DNA from: Streptomyces sp. IMTB 2501
GTDB taxonomy: Bacteria; Actinomycetota; Actinomycetes; Streptomycetales; Streptomycetaceae
DNA length: 59,851 nt
Direction of reading: 5' to 3'
Assembly: GCF_001953885.1 (NCBI RefSeq)
Contig: NZ_MQUS01000017.1
Location: 148,312-208,162 of the forward strand
Position 1 is the first letter of the stretch. Every line of letters begins with the position of its first letter. Below, piece by piece: positions 7,927-17,102 of this stretch. The notes beneath the pieces were generated by a model that was given only the letters and a program-made list of their open reading frames with translations, was not told the DNA's origin and made no database searches. A program made the translations under genes and the position numbers.

Positions 7927-8571
7927 TCAGGGGGAGCGCGGGATGGCCGAGGCGGCCGGCTGGGAGGAGTCGGCGGCGGCGGAGGGCGCGGCGGCGCCGC
8001 CCTGTTCCAGGCCGGTCGAGGCGGGCGTGGGGACCCCGTCGCGGGTGCCGGCGGAGCCGCCTCGGTAGACGGCGGCGAAGGCCAGGGCGACCATGCCTAT
8101 GCCCATGACGACGGCGAGCAGCCAGGCGACGGGGCGGTGCCAGCGGACCTGTTTGCCGTAGGGGCCGAAGGGGCTGTGGCGCTCGTCGAGGACGTAGGTG
8201 TCGTCCAGCTCGTCATCGTCCCGATCTTGGCTGAGATCGGTCCCCTCGGGGGAGTACTTGTCGTCGTAGCGCTCGCCTCGGGCGTGGGCGCGGCGGGCCT
8301 CCGCCTCGGAGGCCTCGGCTCTGGCCTGTGCGGCGGCCAGGAGGCGTTCGACGGCGGTCGGCTCATGGACCACGGCCGCCTGTACGAAGGCCTCGTCGAA
8401 GACCACGGAGGCGAACTCTTCGTCCGACACCCCGTGGTCGTGGTCGTCGTCGGGCTCCCAGCCGTCAGGGAACGGCATGCCCCCCACGTCCTCCGGCACG
8501 GGTCCAGAGTAGACCTGGGGGGTCAATTTGGGCAGACGGTATGGAAATTCGTCTGACTGGTGAGACGCCAT
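7927..8571 (-). CDS. Single-pass membrane protein with SVVFDE motif (B)
   Basis: A 214-residue protein. The acidic N-terminus carries EFASVVFDEAFVQAA near residues 52-66, directly comparable to the motif in the next gene. An Ala/Glu/Arg-rich helical stretch, a charged linker, one TM helix (about 147-167) and a low-complexity Ala/Ser/Pro extracellular tail of about 45 residues follow. No enzymatic domain is visible. The shared motif and tandem arrangement with the gene at 6767-7837 suggest paralogous adaptors or anchors rather than enzymes. It lies about 90 bp upstream of its partner on the same strand. Confidence 0.75.
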   Translation of the reverse strand: MASHQSDEFPYRLPKLTPQVYSGPVPEDVGGMPFPDGWEPDDDHDHGVSDEEFASVVFDEAFVQAAVVHEPTAVERLLAAAQARAEASEAEARRAHARGERYDDKYSPEGTDLSQDRDDDELDDTYVLDERHSPFGPYGKQVRWHRPVAWLLAVVMGIGMVALAFAAVYRGGSAGTRDGVPTPASTGLEQGGAAAPSAAADSSQPAASAIPRSP

Positions 8572-8619
8572 TTCGGCCGCCCGCCCCCTTCCCGGGACGT
8601 ACGGCCGAACAGGTGAATC

Positions 8620-9906
8620 TCACGGGCGCACATGTCCGTCGCCGGTGACGATGTACTTCGTGCTGGTCAGCTCCGGCAGGCCCATCGGGCCGCGGGCGTG
8701 CAGTTTCTGGGTGGAGATGCCGATCTCGGCGCCGAAGCCGAACTGGCCGCCGTCGGTGAAACGGGTGGAGGCGTTCACGGCGACGGTGGTGGCATCGACC
8801 AGCTGGGTGAAGCGGCGGGCGGCCTGCTGGGAGGTGGTGACGATCGCCTCGGTGTGCCCGGAGGTCCACAGCCGGATGTGCTCGACGGCCTTGTCCAGCG
8901 ATTCCACCACCGCTGCGGCGATGTCGTAGGAGAGGTACTCGGTCTCCCAGTCCTCGGCCACGGCCTCCACGACGGTCGCCTTGGAGTCCTTGGCGTAGGC
9001 CATGACCCGCTCGTCGGCGTGTACGGTGACGCCGGCCTCGGCGAGGGCGTCCAGGGCGCGCGGCAGGAACTCGGGGGCGATGTCCTGGTGGACGAGGAGG
9101 GTCTCGGCGGCGTTGCAGACGCTGACCCGCTGGGCCTTGGAGTTGATCAGGATGTCGATCGCCATGTCGATGTCGGCGGTCGCGTCGACGTAGACGTGGC
9201 AGTTGCCTGTGCCGGTCTCGATGACGGGGACGATGGACTCGCTGACCACGGTCTGGATCAGGGAGGCGCCGCCGCGCGGGATGAGGACGTCGACCAGGCC
9301 GCGGGCGCGCATCAGCTCGCGCACGGAGTCGCGGCTCTCGCCGGGTACCAGCTGGACGGCGTCGGCGGGCAGCCCGGCGCCGCCGACGGCGTCCCGGATG
9401 ACGCGGACGAGGGCGGTGTTCGACTCGTAGGCGGAGGCGGAGCCGCGCAGCAGGACGGCGTTGCCGGACTTCAGGCAGAGGGCGGCGGCGTCGACGGTGA
9501 CGTTCGGGCGGGCCTCGTAGATGATGCCGACGACGCCGAGCGGGACGCGGACCTGGCGCAGGTCGATGCCGTTGGGCAGGGTGGAGCCGCGGACGATCTC
9601 GCCGACCGGGTCGGGCAGCTTCGCGACGTCGCGGACGTCGGAGGCGATGGCGCGGACCCGCTCGGGGGTGAGGGTGAGCCGGTCGACGATGGCCTCGCTG
9701 GTGCCGTTCTCCCGGGCCTTGGCGATGTCCTTGGCGTTGGCCTCGACGATCTCGCTGGTCCGGACCTCCAGGGCGTCGGCGATGGCGAGCAGCGCGTCGT
9801 CCTTCACGGCGCGCGGGAGCGGCGCGAGGTCGGCGGCGGCGGCCTTGGCCCGGTAGGCGGCCTGGGTGACCGGGGACATGGAGTCGTACGGCGAGAGCGT
9901 GGTCAT
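8620..9906 (-). CDS. proA: Gamma-glutamyl phosphate reductase
   Basis: ProA reduces L-glutamyl 5-phosphate with NADPH to the semialdehyde, the second step of proline synthesis. The 428-residue length is typical. The aldehyde-dehydrogenase-like fold is seen in the LGVVGIIYEARPN segment, the VLLRGSASAYESN segment and the catalytic Cys in QRVSVCNAAETLL. It is separated from proB by one hypothetical gene rather than fused or adjacent. Confidence 0.97.
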   Translation of the reverse strand: MTTLSPYDSMSPVTQAAYRAKAAAADLAPLPRAVKDDALLAIADALEVRTSEIVEANAKDIAKARENGTSEAIVDRLTLTPERVRAIASDVRDVAKLPDPVGEIVRGSTLPNGIDLRQVRVPLGVVGIIYEARPNVTVDAAALCLKSGNAVLLRGSASAYESNTALVRVIRDAVGGAGLPADAVQLVPGESRDSVRELMRARGLVDVLIPRGGASLIQTVVSESIVPVIETGTGNCHVYVDATADIDMAIDILINSKAQRVSVCNAAETLLVHQDIAPEFLPRALDALAEAGVTVHADERVMAYAKDSKATVVEAVAEDWETEYLSYDIAAAVVESLDKAVEHIRLWTSGHTEAIVTTSQQAARRFTQLVDATTVAVNASTRFTDGGQFGFGAEIGISTQKLHARGPMGLPELTSTKYIVTGDGHVRP

Positions 9907-9978
9907 GAGGGAAGGGTAGTGCGCGGTGCCGCGCGCTCACCGCTCATCCCAAACCGCGAGACAAGCCCTCAGGACCGC

Positions 9979-10404
9979 TCAAAAGGGATGCACCCCGACC
10001 GGCGTCGCCGGTGCCGGGCCGTATCCCTCGGCGATGCGGTGGTGGTAGGTCTCGCGGTCGATGACCTCCAGGCCGACGATCTCCCAGGCAGGCAGGCCGG
10101 CGCTCTGCCGGTGCTCGCCCCACAGGCGCAGGGCCACGGCGGCGGCGTCGTGCAGATCGCGGGCCTCTTCCCAGTACCGGATCTCGGCGTGGTCGGGCGC
10201 GTATCTGCTGGTGAGCAGGAAGGGGTGGTCGTGGGCCAGCTGTTCCAGGGCCCGCCGCAGCTCGGACAGGGGGACCTGCTTCCCGGAGACACTGAGGGTG
10301 ACATGCCACAGGCGGGGCAGGTCCTTGGGCTCTTCGTAGGCGTCCCCGGCCGCGACGCTCGTCAGAGCACCGCGCGACGTCGCCCCAGGGCGCGCTCGTC
10401 TCAC
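9979..10404 (-). CDS. Conserved hypothetical protein between proB and proA
   Basis: A soluble protein of about 141 residues. The GTG at 10404 is preferred because a near-perfect AAGGAGG lies five bases upstream; the longer frame from 10473 lacks one. The sequence mixes beta-strand-like segments (LWHVTLSVSG, EIVGLEVIDRETY) with a helix around SELRRALEQLAHDHPF, and resembles a small ferredoxin-like alpha/beta protein. Function unknown. Its position between proB and proA suggests co-transcription but does not prove a role in proline synthesis. Confidence 0.7.
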   Translation of the reverse strand: MRRARPGATSRGALTSVAAGDAYEEPKDLPRLWHVTLSVSGKQVPLSELRRALEQLAHDHPFLLTSRYAPDHAEIRYWEEARDLHDAAAVALRLWGEHRQSAGLPAWEIVGLEVIDRETYHHRIAEGYGPAPATPVGVHPF

Positions 10405-10572
10405 GACGGCCTCCTTCACGCTTGGCTCGCATGGCCCCTTGACGGAACGTGTTCCTTCACATGTCCCAGACACAAAGTTGAGCAGGCCTTGGAGCCCCGC
10501 GTGGTGGTTTTACGGAACGTCCCCCACCGGGGGCGGACCTTACGCCCCGTTTTACGAGCGGTTTTGCGAGTG

Positions 10573-11700
10573 TCAGGGGTGCAGGAGCACCAGGTCGTCC
10601 CTGTGTACGACCTCGCGTTCGTACGCCGGACCCAGCTCGCGGGCCAGCTCGCGGGTCGAACGCCCGATCAGCCGCGGGATCTCCTTGGCATCGAAGTTGA
10701 CGAGCCCCCGGGCCACCGCGCGCCCGGTCGTGTCGCGCAGTTCGACGGGGTCCCCGGCGCTGAACTCGCCCTCCACGGCGGCGATTCCGGCGGGCAGCAG
10801 GGAGGTGCGGCGCTTCACGACCGCGTCCACCGCGCCGTCGTCCAGGGTCAGTGCGCCCTGCGGGGTGGAGGCGTGCTGCAGCCACAGGAGGCGGTCGGCG
10901 GAGCGTTTGCCGGTGGGGTGGAAGTAGGTGCCGGTGTCGCCGCCGCTCAGCGCGTCCGCCGCGTGCACGGCACTGGTGAGGACCACGGGGATGCCGGCTG
11001 CGGCAGCGATCCCGGCGGCCTCGACCTTGGTGACCATGCCGCCGGTGCCGACGCCGGCCTTGCCCGCGCTGCCGATCTCGACACCGGCGAGGTCCTCGGG
11101 GCCCTTCACTTCCGCTATCCGGGAGGTGCCGGGCTTGCTGGGGTCCCCGTCGTAGACACCGTCGATGTCCGAGAGGAGGACGAGCAGGTCGGCGTGGACG
11201 AGGTGGCCGACGAGGGCGGCGAGGCGGTCGTTGTCGCCGAAGCGGATCTCGTCGGTGGCGACCGTGTCGTTCTCGTTGACGATTGGGAAGGCGCCCATCG
11301 CGAGGAGCTTGTCGAGGGTGCGGGAGGCGTTGCGGTGGTGGGCGCGGCGGCTCATGTCGTCGCTGGTGAGCAGGACTTGGCCGACGCGGACGCCGTAGCG
11401 GGCGAAGGAGGCGGTGTAGCGGGCGACGAGCAGGCCCTGGCCGACACTGGCGGCGGCCTGCTGCCGGGCGAGGTCCTTCGGGCGGCGGCGCAGCCCGAGC
11501 GGGGCGAGCCCCGCGGCGATGGCGCCGGAGGAGACGAGGACGATCTCCCGCTCTCCCCCGCTGCGGATCTTGGCGAGCACGTCGACCAGCGCGTCGACAC
11601 GGTCGGCGTCCAGGCCCCCGGCGGCGGTGGTCAGCGACGAGGAGCCCACCTTGACGACGATCCTGCGGGCCTCGCCCACGGCCTGCCTAGCCCTTGCCAC
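10573..11700 (-). CDS. proB: Glutamate 5-kinase
   Basis: ProB phosphorylates glutamate at the gamma-carboxylate, the proline-feedback-inhibited first step of proline synthesis. The 375 residues comprise an amino-acid kinase domain (IVVKVGSSSLTT near the N-terminus, NENDTVATDEIRFGDND in the middle) and a C-terminal PUA domain (about 285-375). The GTG at 11700 has GAGGG upstream. In most Streptomyces proB lies close behind obg; here two polymer-transferase genes separate them. Confidence 0.97.
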   Translation of the reverse strand: MARARQAVGEARRIVVKVGSSSLTTAAGGLDADRVDALVDVLAKIRSGGEREIVLVSSGAIAAGLAPLGLRRRPKDLARQQAAASVGQGLLVARYTASFARYGVRVGQVLLTSDDMSRRAHHRNASRTLDKLLAMGAFPIVNENDTVATDEIRFGDNDRLAALVGHLVHADLLVLLSDIDGVYDGDPSKPGTSRIAEVKGPEDLAGVEIGSAGKAGVGTGGMVTKVEAAGIAAAAGIPVVLTSAVHAADALSGGDTGTYFHPTGKRSADRLLWLQHASTPQGALTLDDGAVDAVVKRRTSLLPAGIAAVEGEFSAGDPVELRDTTGRAVARGLVNFDAKEIPRLIGRSTRELARELGPAYEREVVHRDDLVLLHP

Positions 11701-11856
11701 CTTGCCCTCTGTTCCCCTCGTGTTTCCCGCGCGCGGTTCCGGCCGCCTCTTGGCAATCTACGCGAAGGGGATCGTCCCGTGCCCACCGGTCCACCCTCCG
11801 GACAGGCGGTGCGTAGCCGTCCGCTCACGCTCTGCGCTTGTGGAAATCAAGGCCCG

Positions 11857-13056
11857 TCAGGCCGCCGCCCTGAAGTCGTTCGGCGTCAGCATCCGCCGCA
11901 CCTTGCGGAGTGCCCGGCGCAGGAAGGAGCTGGCTGCGGCCTCGCGGTGGCCGTGGACGGCGCGGGCCTCGCGGGGCTCGGCGAGGTGGATGTCGTCCGG
12001 GACGCCCGCCGCCTTGGACCGGAAGCGCGGGTGGACGAGGCAGACGCGGGTGCCGCGCTTCTCCGGGATCGCGCCGGCCTGCTTCTTCGCCTTGACGAAC
12101 TCGACGACGTCCAGCAGCGGATCGGCTCGCTGGCGGGGATCAGGTGCAGCCGCAGCCGCTCGTGGACCTTGAGCCGGCGGGCCACACCGGGTGTCCAGCA
12201 GGCCTCCGTCAGCGGCTCGGCCAGTTCCAGCTTGCGCCGGCGGACCTCGTCGCCGCCCTTGAGGAACTTCGGCCCGAACTGCGGCAGCAGGGTGATGAGG
12301 AACGGCCGGATCATGAGGAGGTCGCGCCGCTCGCCGGCCGGGACCATGTCGGCGAGCAGCTTCATCAGGGCGCGCGGAGTCGAAGCGCACGGTGCGGCTG
12401 CCGCTCTTGATGACGTGCTTGCCGTCGTCGCGGCCGACCAGGTGGTAGCAGGGGTGGTCGGCGAGGACGGAGACGCCATTCGCGCGCAGGTACGCCTCCA
12501 TGATGAAGAGGGCGTCCTCGTCGGTGAACAGCGACTCGTCGAAGCGCATGCCGTGCCTGTCCAGCAGTGCGCGGCGGAACAGCTTCTGGGCGCTCAGGGT
12601 GAACTTGACGTTGGAGGAGAAGACGTCGGTCCGGCCGAGGGTCTTGCCCCACATGGACTTCGGCGCGGTGCGGTTGACGCCCTCGACCTTGCCGAGCACC
12701 GCGTCGGTGCCGTTCTCGTCGCCCATGGCGACCATGCGCTGAAGCGCTTGGGGGCCGAGCCGGTCGTCGGCGTCGAGGAAGAAGACGTACCGGCCGCTCG
12801 CCTTGGCGAGGCCGACGTTGCGGGGGCCGCTCGGGCCGCCGGAGTTCGCCTGGCGGATGACGGTGACGCGCATGGGGGCGCGGGCGGCGAACTCCTCCAG
12901 GCATTCCCCGGTGCCGTCCGTCGAGCCGTCGTCGACCGCGATGACCTCGAAGCGTTCGGGATCGATGGTCTGCGCCCCGGCGGACGCCAGGCACTCGACC
13001 AGATTCGGCATCGCTTCGCACGCCCCGATGACCACGCTCACATCGGGCTGCGGCAC
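11857..13056 (-). CDS. Family 2 glycosyltransferase, reading frame disrupted
   Basis: The N-terminal half is a GT-A glycosyltransferase: VSVVIGACE, the nucleotide-sugar Asp pair in DDGSTDGT, and the DxD-type FFLDADDRL. After FDS (around 12370) the recognisable sequence (ALMKLLADMV...HLIPASEP) continues in another frame until about 12120. There it returns to the original frame (DPLLDVVEFVKAKK) and reaches the stop. This is a +1 followed by a compensating -1, leaving about 80 scrambled residues. Sequencing error and true mutation are both possible. With the adjacent CDP-glycerol-type transferase it probably builds a teichoic-like wall polymer; S. coelicolor has such genes at this place. Confidence 0.75.
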   Translation of the reverse strand: MPQPDVSVVIGACEAMPNLVECLASAGAQTIDPERFEVIAVDDGSTDGTGECLEEFAARAPMRVTVIRQANSGGPSGPRNVGLAKASGRYVFFLDADDRLGPQALQRMVAMGDENGTDAVLGKVEGVNRTAPKSMWGKTLGRTDVFSSNVKFTLSAQKLFRRALLDRHGMRFDESLFTDEDALFIMEAYLRANGVSVLADHPCYHLVGRDDGKHVIKSGSRTVRFDSARPDEAARRHGPGRRAARPPHDPAVPHHPAAAVRAEVPQGRRRGPPAQAGTGRAADGGLLDTRCGPPAQGPRAAAAAPDPRQRADPLLDVVEFVKAKKQAGAIPEKRGTRVCLVHPRFRSKAAGVPDDIHLAEPREARAVHGHREAAASSFLRRALRKVRRMLTPNDFRAAA

Positions 13057-13256
13057 AACGGGTCACACTTACCCCTTACATGGGACATTCCCTGCGATTT
13101 ACCTTAATCGCAACCCGTTGGACCTTCTTACCCTGCAAGCGATTACCCCCCACCAGGCCAGTAGTGGTCGAAGTCACAAGAGGTAAGAGTTGCTCACTTT
13201 CCTTCGGCGGCCCCGGGTAAGAGCGATCTGTAGGGAATCTGAACGTAAGGCGAACG

Positions 13257-13284
13257 AAAAAGGGCCGGTCCGTGGGCCGGCTCT
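13257..13284 (-). terminator. Hairpin with U-tract after the CDP-glycerol-type transferase
   Basis: On the minus strand a GC-rich imperfect hairpin (GAGCCGGCC/GGACCGGCCC) is followed by five T residues, about 15 nt after the stop codon at 13299. It is a classic factor-independent terminator. The surrounding gap 13057-13298 otherwise holds only the upstream region of the glycosyltransferase gene. Confidence 0.75.
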
Positions 13285-13298
13285 CTCACCTGCGGGGG

Positions 13299-14973
13299 TC
13301 AGCCCGCGTTCACTCCGTCGACATCGTCGGCGGACACGGTCCGCTGCCCGGGCACCGCGTCGGTCAGCTCGGCGGCCTGTGCGGGGTCCGTACCCACGGC
13401 GCCCGACCGGGACCGCTGGCCGACGTTGCGGGCCTCGGCCTTGCGGCCGAGATCGGCCACCGCGGCGTTGAACTGGTCGATGGACTTCGGCTCGTCCGAG
13501 CCCAGCAGATGGCGCTTGAGCTCCTTGCGGGCGCCCGTCAGCGGGTCCGTGGACGGGTCGCGCACTGCGTCCAGCAGGACGCCTGGCTCGGCCGCGTCGT
13601 TGGACAGGATCACCGCGGCGCGTACGGCCGTGTTCTGCCGCTTGAACTCCTCGTGACCGAGGTCGCCGGAGTCGGTGACCGCGTACGGCTTGCCGCTCGC
13701 GATGAAGCCGGACACCACGGAGGAGATGTCGGAGACCATCGCGTCGGAGACGTTGAAGCAGTCGTACAGGCGCGGCTCGGCGCCCGTGATCACACGGTGC
13801 TCGTACGAGGGGAAGGCGCGCCAGTAGGCGGTGTTCCACTCGGCGCGCAGCCGGGCGATCTCCTCGTGCCTGGCCACGTCGGCGATGCCGTCACGGGTGG
13901 CCTCGGCTTCGTCGCCCTTGCTGTCGGCGCCCTTGCCTGTCAGGTCGGCGATCCGGGCCCCGATCCGGGCCAGGTCCGCCTTCGCCTTGGCCTGGGCGGC
14001 CTTGTCGGCAGTGAAGCGCGGATCGGCGGCACGCTCGGCGGCAGCCTTCTCGACCAGCGCGGTGATCCGCCGGTGCGCGGCGCCGGCCTCCTTGCTGACG
14101 GTGCCGGTGAACGGGTGCGGCTGGTACAGGACGCGGACCGGCGGGTCGGCCGCGATCAGCTTCCGCACGATGTTCTCGCCGGCGAGAACGATCGAGGTGT
14201 TGCCCGGGTTGCCGTCCCAGCCCTCCCAGGTCGGCGCGTACAGGACGGTCGGGCAGGATGCGTCGGCGGCCGCGCCGCGGGGGCCGTCGGGCACGCCCTG
14301 CCAGGTCTCGATGGGCGCGAGCTGCGGGCGGCCCACCGCCGACCTCCACGATGTCGTCGTCGCGGACGCCGACGTCGGCGAGGGAGTAGCGGTCACGGCC
14401 GGCCCGGCCGGCGGTCCACACCTCGTGGTAGACCTTGCTGTACGGGTTGACGCCGGCGAGCTTGCCGCTGTCGCCGTGACCGATGAAGGCGTGCTTCATG
14501 ATGAAGGCGTGCTTCATGATGGGCACGCACAGCAGGTGGATGTTCTTGCCGACGTTGGCCGCGTAGAGCGCCACGCGCACGGTCGACAGGTCCAGGTTCA
14601 TCAGGTGCACCCTTCCGGGCACGCAGATGACGGGGACCGTGGTCGGCGCGAGGTTGTTCAGGATGGCGCGCTCGCGCAGGAGGATCAGCGGCCGGGTCTC
14701 CAGCTGCTCCATCGTCTCCAGCCACATGTTGACCTGGTACGCGGAGTCCTTGGAGCCGGAGACGTACAGCATCGTCCCGGGCCGGTAGCCGGCCAGCCAG
14801 TCGTCGACGGCGGCGGCGGAGAGGACGGCGTCGGCCTTGGGCTGGGTCTTCCGGCCGCGGATGTACGGCACGAGCACGAGGACGTAGGGCAGGCCGAGGC
14901 CGACGGTGAGGCCGATGCCGGTGAAGCCCGCGGCCGCCGAGGAGTCCAGTTCGGCGGAGACCAGGATCGACAC
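13299..14973 (-). CDS. CDP-glycerol glycerophosphotransferase-like protein, frameshifted
   Basis: A wall-polymer transferase of the TagF/TagB type. C-terminal hallmarks are VLYAPTWEGW, the LYQPHPFTG motif and the DAMVSDISSVVSGF segment. The N-terminal part (a hydrophobic stretch, then KDSAYQVNMWLE) is in another frame; the two join after VEVGG at about 14335, where one extra G in a GGG run explains the shift. An 18-bp in-frame tandem duplication lies just upstream. The start is uncertain: GTG 14973 is used, but an Arg-rich N-terminus from about 15028 could join through another one-base slip. Expected to act at the inner membrane face on a polyol-phosphate or diglycosylphosphate polymer. Confidence 0.7.
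14482..14517. repeat. 18-bp perfect tandem duplication inside the transferase gene
   Basis: Two exact copies of an 18-bp unit (14482-14499 and 14500-14517) encode a repeated six-residue block, so KHAFIM occurs twice before IGHGDSGK. Family members I recall have a single copy here, so it looks like a recent slippage event. It is in frame and inserts six residues. Confidence 0.85.
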
Positions 14974-15201
14974 CCGCCCGGATCTCGCTGAGGCGGCTAC
15001 GGGCCGTGCCCGGCAGTCTGAGTCGCACGGAGGGCCGCGGCGCCGAGCACGCACGGCGGCCCCGGTGGTCGGCAAGCGGCGACGAGCGACACCAGTCGCG
15101 AGTATGACAAGAGCGGACGGCGCAAGGCCCGGCAGGCCGGTTACGCGCCTGAGCCGGACAACCGGTCCGGGGGCTGAGGACGATGCCCTTCAAGCGGAAG
15201 C

Positions 15202-15231
15202 GCCGTCCGGGGGCGGAAACCCCCGGACGGC
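15202..15231 (-). terminator. Hairpin terminator after obg
   Basis: Perfect 12-bp inverted repeat GCCGTCCGGGGG/CCCCCGGACGGC with a six-base loop, 20 nt beyond the obg stop on the minus strand. No U-tract, consistent with other Streptomyces terminators. Confidence 0.75.
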
Positions 15232-15250
15232 GGCAACAGCAGCCCGAGCC

Positions 15251-16699
15251 TTACTCGAACGGGTCGAACTCGTCGTACTCGCGCAACGCCTCGTCCCGCT
15301 CCGCTTCCTTGTCCTTACGGCGCTGCGCCGCAGGCCGGGCCGCGTCGAAGCGGTGGTCCTCGCCACGGCGGCCGAGCATCTCCGCGCCCGCCATGACCGT
15401 CGGCTCCCAGTCGAAGACGACCGCGTTCTCCTCGGGACCGATCGCGACGCCGTCGCCGGACCGGGCGCCCGCCTTCATCAGCTGCTCTTCCACACCCAGG
15501 CGGTTGAGCCGGTCGGCGAGATAGCCGACGGCCTCGTCGTTGTTGAAGTCGGTCTGGCGCACCCAGCGTTCGGGCTTCTCGCCGCGCACCCGGAACAGCA
15601 GCTCGCCGCCGACCTCCTCGCGGGTGACGGTGAAGCCCGTGTCGTCCACGGCCTTGGGCCGGATGACGATCCGGGTCGCCTCCTCCTTCGGCCTGGCCGC
15701 GCGCGCCTTGCCGACCAGCTCACCGAGCGCGAACGACAGCTCGCGCAGCCCGATGTGGGCGACGGCCGACACCTCGAAGACGCGGTAGCCGCGGGCCTCC
15801 AGGTCGGGCCGGACCATCTCGGCGAGGTCCTTGCCGTCCGGCACGTCGACCTTGTTCAGGACGACGATCCGGGGCCGGTTGTCGAGGCCGCCGTACTGCC
15901 GCAGCTCCTCCTCGATGACGTCGAGGTCGGAGACCGGGTCGCGCTCGGACTCCAGGGTCGCGGTGTCCAGCACGTGCACCAGCACGCTGCACCGCTCCAC
16001 ATGCCGCAGGAACTCGAGTCCGAGGCCCCTGCCCTGGCTGGCGCCCGGGATCAGCCCCGGCACGTCGGCGATGGTGTAGACGGTCGAACCGGCCGTCACG
16101 ACACCGAGGTTCGGCACGAGGGTCGTGAAGGGATAGTCGGCGATCTTCGGCTTGGCCGCGCTGAGCACCGAGATCAGCGAGGACTTGCCGGCGCTCGGGT
16201 AGCCGACGAGCGCCACGTCGGCGACGGTCTTCAGCTCCAGGACGATGTCGTGGAGGTCACCCGGCACGCCGAGCAGTGCGAAGCCGGGCGCCTTGCGGCG
16301 GGCGGAGGCCAGCGCCGCGTTGCCGAGGCCGCCGCGCCCGCCCTGCGCGGCGATGTACGAGGTGCCGTGGCCGACGAGGTCGGCGAGCACATTGCCCGCC
16401 CTGTCCAGCACGACCGTGCCGTCCGGCACCGGCAGGACCAGGTCCTGGCCGTCCTTGCCGGAGCGGTTGCCGCCCTCGCCGGGCTTGCCGTTGGTGGCCT
16501 TGCGGTGCGGCGAGTGGTGGTAGTCGAGCAGTGTCGTCACCGACTGGTCGACGGTGAGGATGACATCACCGCCCCGACCGCCGTTGCCGCCGTCGGGGCC
16601 GCCGAGCGGCTTGAACTTCTCTCGGTGTACGGAGGCACAGCCGTGGCCTCCGTTACCCGCGGCGACGTGCAGCTCGACGCGGTCCACGAAGGTGGTCAT
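15251..16699 (-). CDS. obg: GTPase Obg (CgtA)
   Basis: An essential ribosome-associated GTPase that in Streptomyces also affects the onset of aerial development (established for obg of S. griseus and S. coelicolor). The 482 residues comprise a glycine-rich Obg fold (about 1-158, GGNGGRGGDV), a G domain with GYPSAGKSS (G1), DVPGL (G3) and NKVD (G4), an OCT domain (about 340-420) and a charged tail. A GGAGG lies nine bases before ATG 16699. It is the last gene of the rplU-rpmA-obg unit. Confidence 0.98.
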   Translation of the reverse strand: MTTFVDRVELHVAAGNGGHGCASVHREKFKPLGGPDGGNGGRGGDVILTVDQSVTTLLDYHHSPHRKATNGKPGEGGNRSGKDGQDLVLPVPDGTVVLDRAGNVLADLVGHGTSYIAAQGGRGGLGNAALASARRKAPGFALLGVPGDLHDIVLELKTVADVALVGYPSAGKSSLISVLSAAKPKIADYPFTTLVPNLGVVTAGSTVYTIADVPGLIPGASQGRGLGLEFLRHVERCSVLVHVLDTATLESERDPVSDLDVIEEELRQYGGLDNRPRIVVLNKVDVPDGKDLAEMVRPDLEARGYRVFEVSAVAHIGLRELSFALGELVGKARAARPKEEATRIVIRPKAVDDTGFTVTREEVGGELLFRVRGEKPERWVRQTDFNNDEAVGYLADRLNRLGVEEQLMKAGARSGDGVAIGPEENAVVFDWEPTVMAGAEMLGRRGEDHRFDAARPAAQRRKDKEAERDEALREYDEFDPFE

Positions 16700-16762
16700 G
16701 GTTCGGTGCCTCCAGAAAAGTACGGATATATCTCGTCGTCAACACAGTGGTCAACACGCGAA

Positions 16763-16802
16763 AGGCGGACCCGCCTTCCCGACCGGGAAGTGAGGTCCGC
16801 CT
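16763..16802 (-). terminator. Hairpin between rpmA and obg
   Basis: Nested inverted repeat: outer AGGCGGACC/GGTCCGCCT and inner CTTCCC/GGGAAG. It lies about 30 nt after the rpmA stop and 60 nt before the obg start. It could act as a partial terminator lowering obg expression relative to the two ribosomal proteins. Confidence 0.6.
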
Positions 16803-16833
16803 CGCGAAAGCGTTCGGCGCTGAATCAGGCGAT

Positions 16834-17088
16834 TCAGGCGACCGGAACGATGTTCACGACCTTGCGGCCACGGTGGGTACCGAACTCCACCGCACCGGCC
16901 TGCAGGGCGAACAGCGTGTCGTCGCCGCCACGGCCGACACCGGCGCCGGGGTGGAAGTGGGTGCCGCGCTGACGGACCAGGATCTCACCCGCGTTCACGA
17001 CCTGACCGCCGAAGCGCTTCACGCCGAGCCGCTGGGCATTGGAGTCGCGACCGTTCCGGGTGGACGATGCGCCCTTCTTGTGTGCCAT
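16834..17088 (-). CDS. rpmA: Ribosomal protein bL27
   Basis: An 84-residue L27 beginning MAHKKGASST, without the cleavable N-terminal extension seen in Firmicutes. The conserved GGDDTLFAL segment and basic core are intact. The N-terminal tail reaches the peptidyl-transferase centre. GAGGAG lies just before ATG 17088. It follows rplU by 14 bp. Confidence 0.98.
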   Translation of the reverse strand: MAHKKGASSTRNGRDSNAQRLGVKRFGGQVVNAGEILVRQRGTHFHPGAGVGRGGDDTLFALQAGAVEFGTHRGRKVVNIVPVA

Positions 17089-17102
17089 GTCTCCTCAGTC
17101 CC

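Noticed and set aside
8632..13107. A 1491-codon plus-strand open frame opposite proA, proB and the glycosyltransferase
   Set aside because: Spans three recognisable minus-strand genes and has low-complexity composition.
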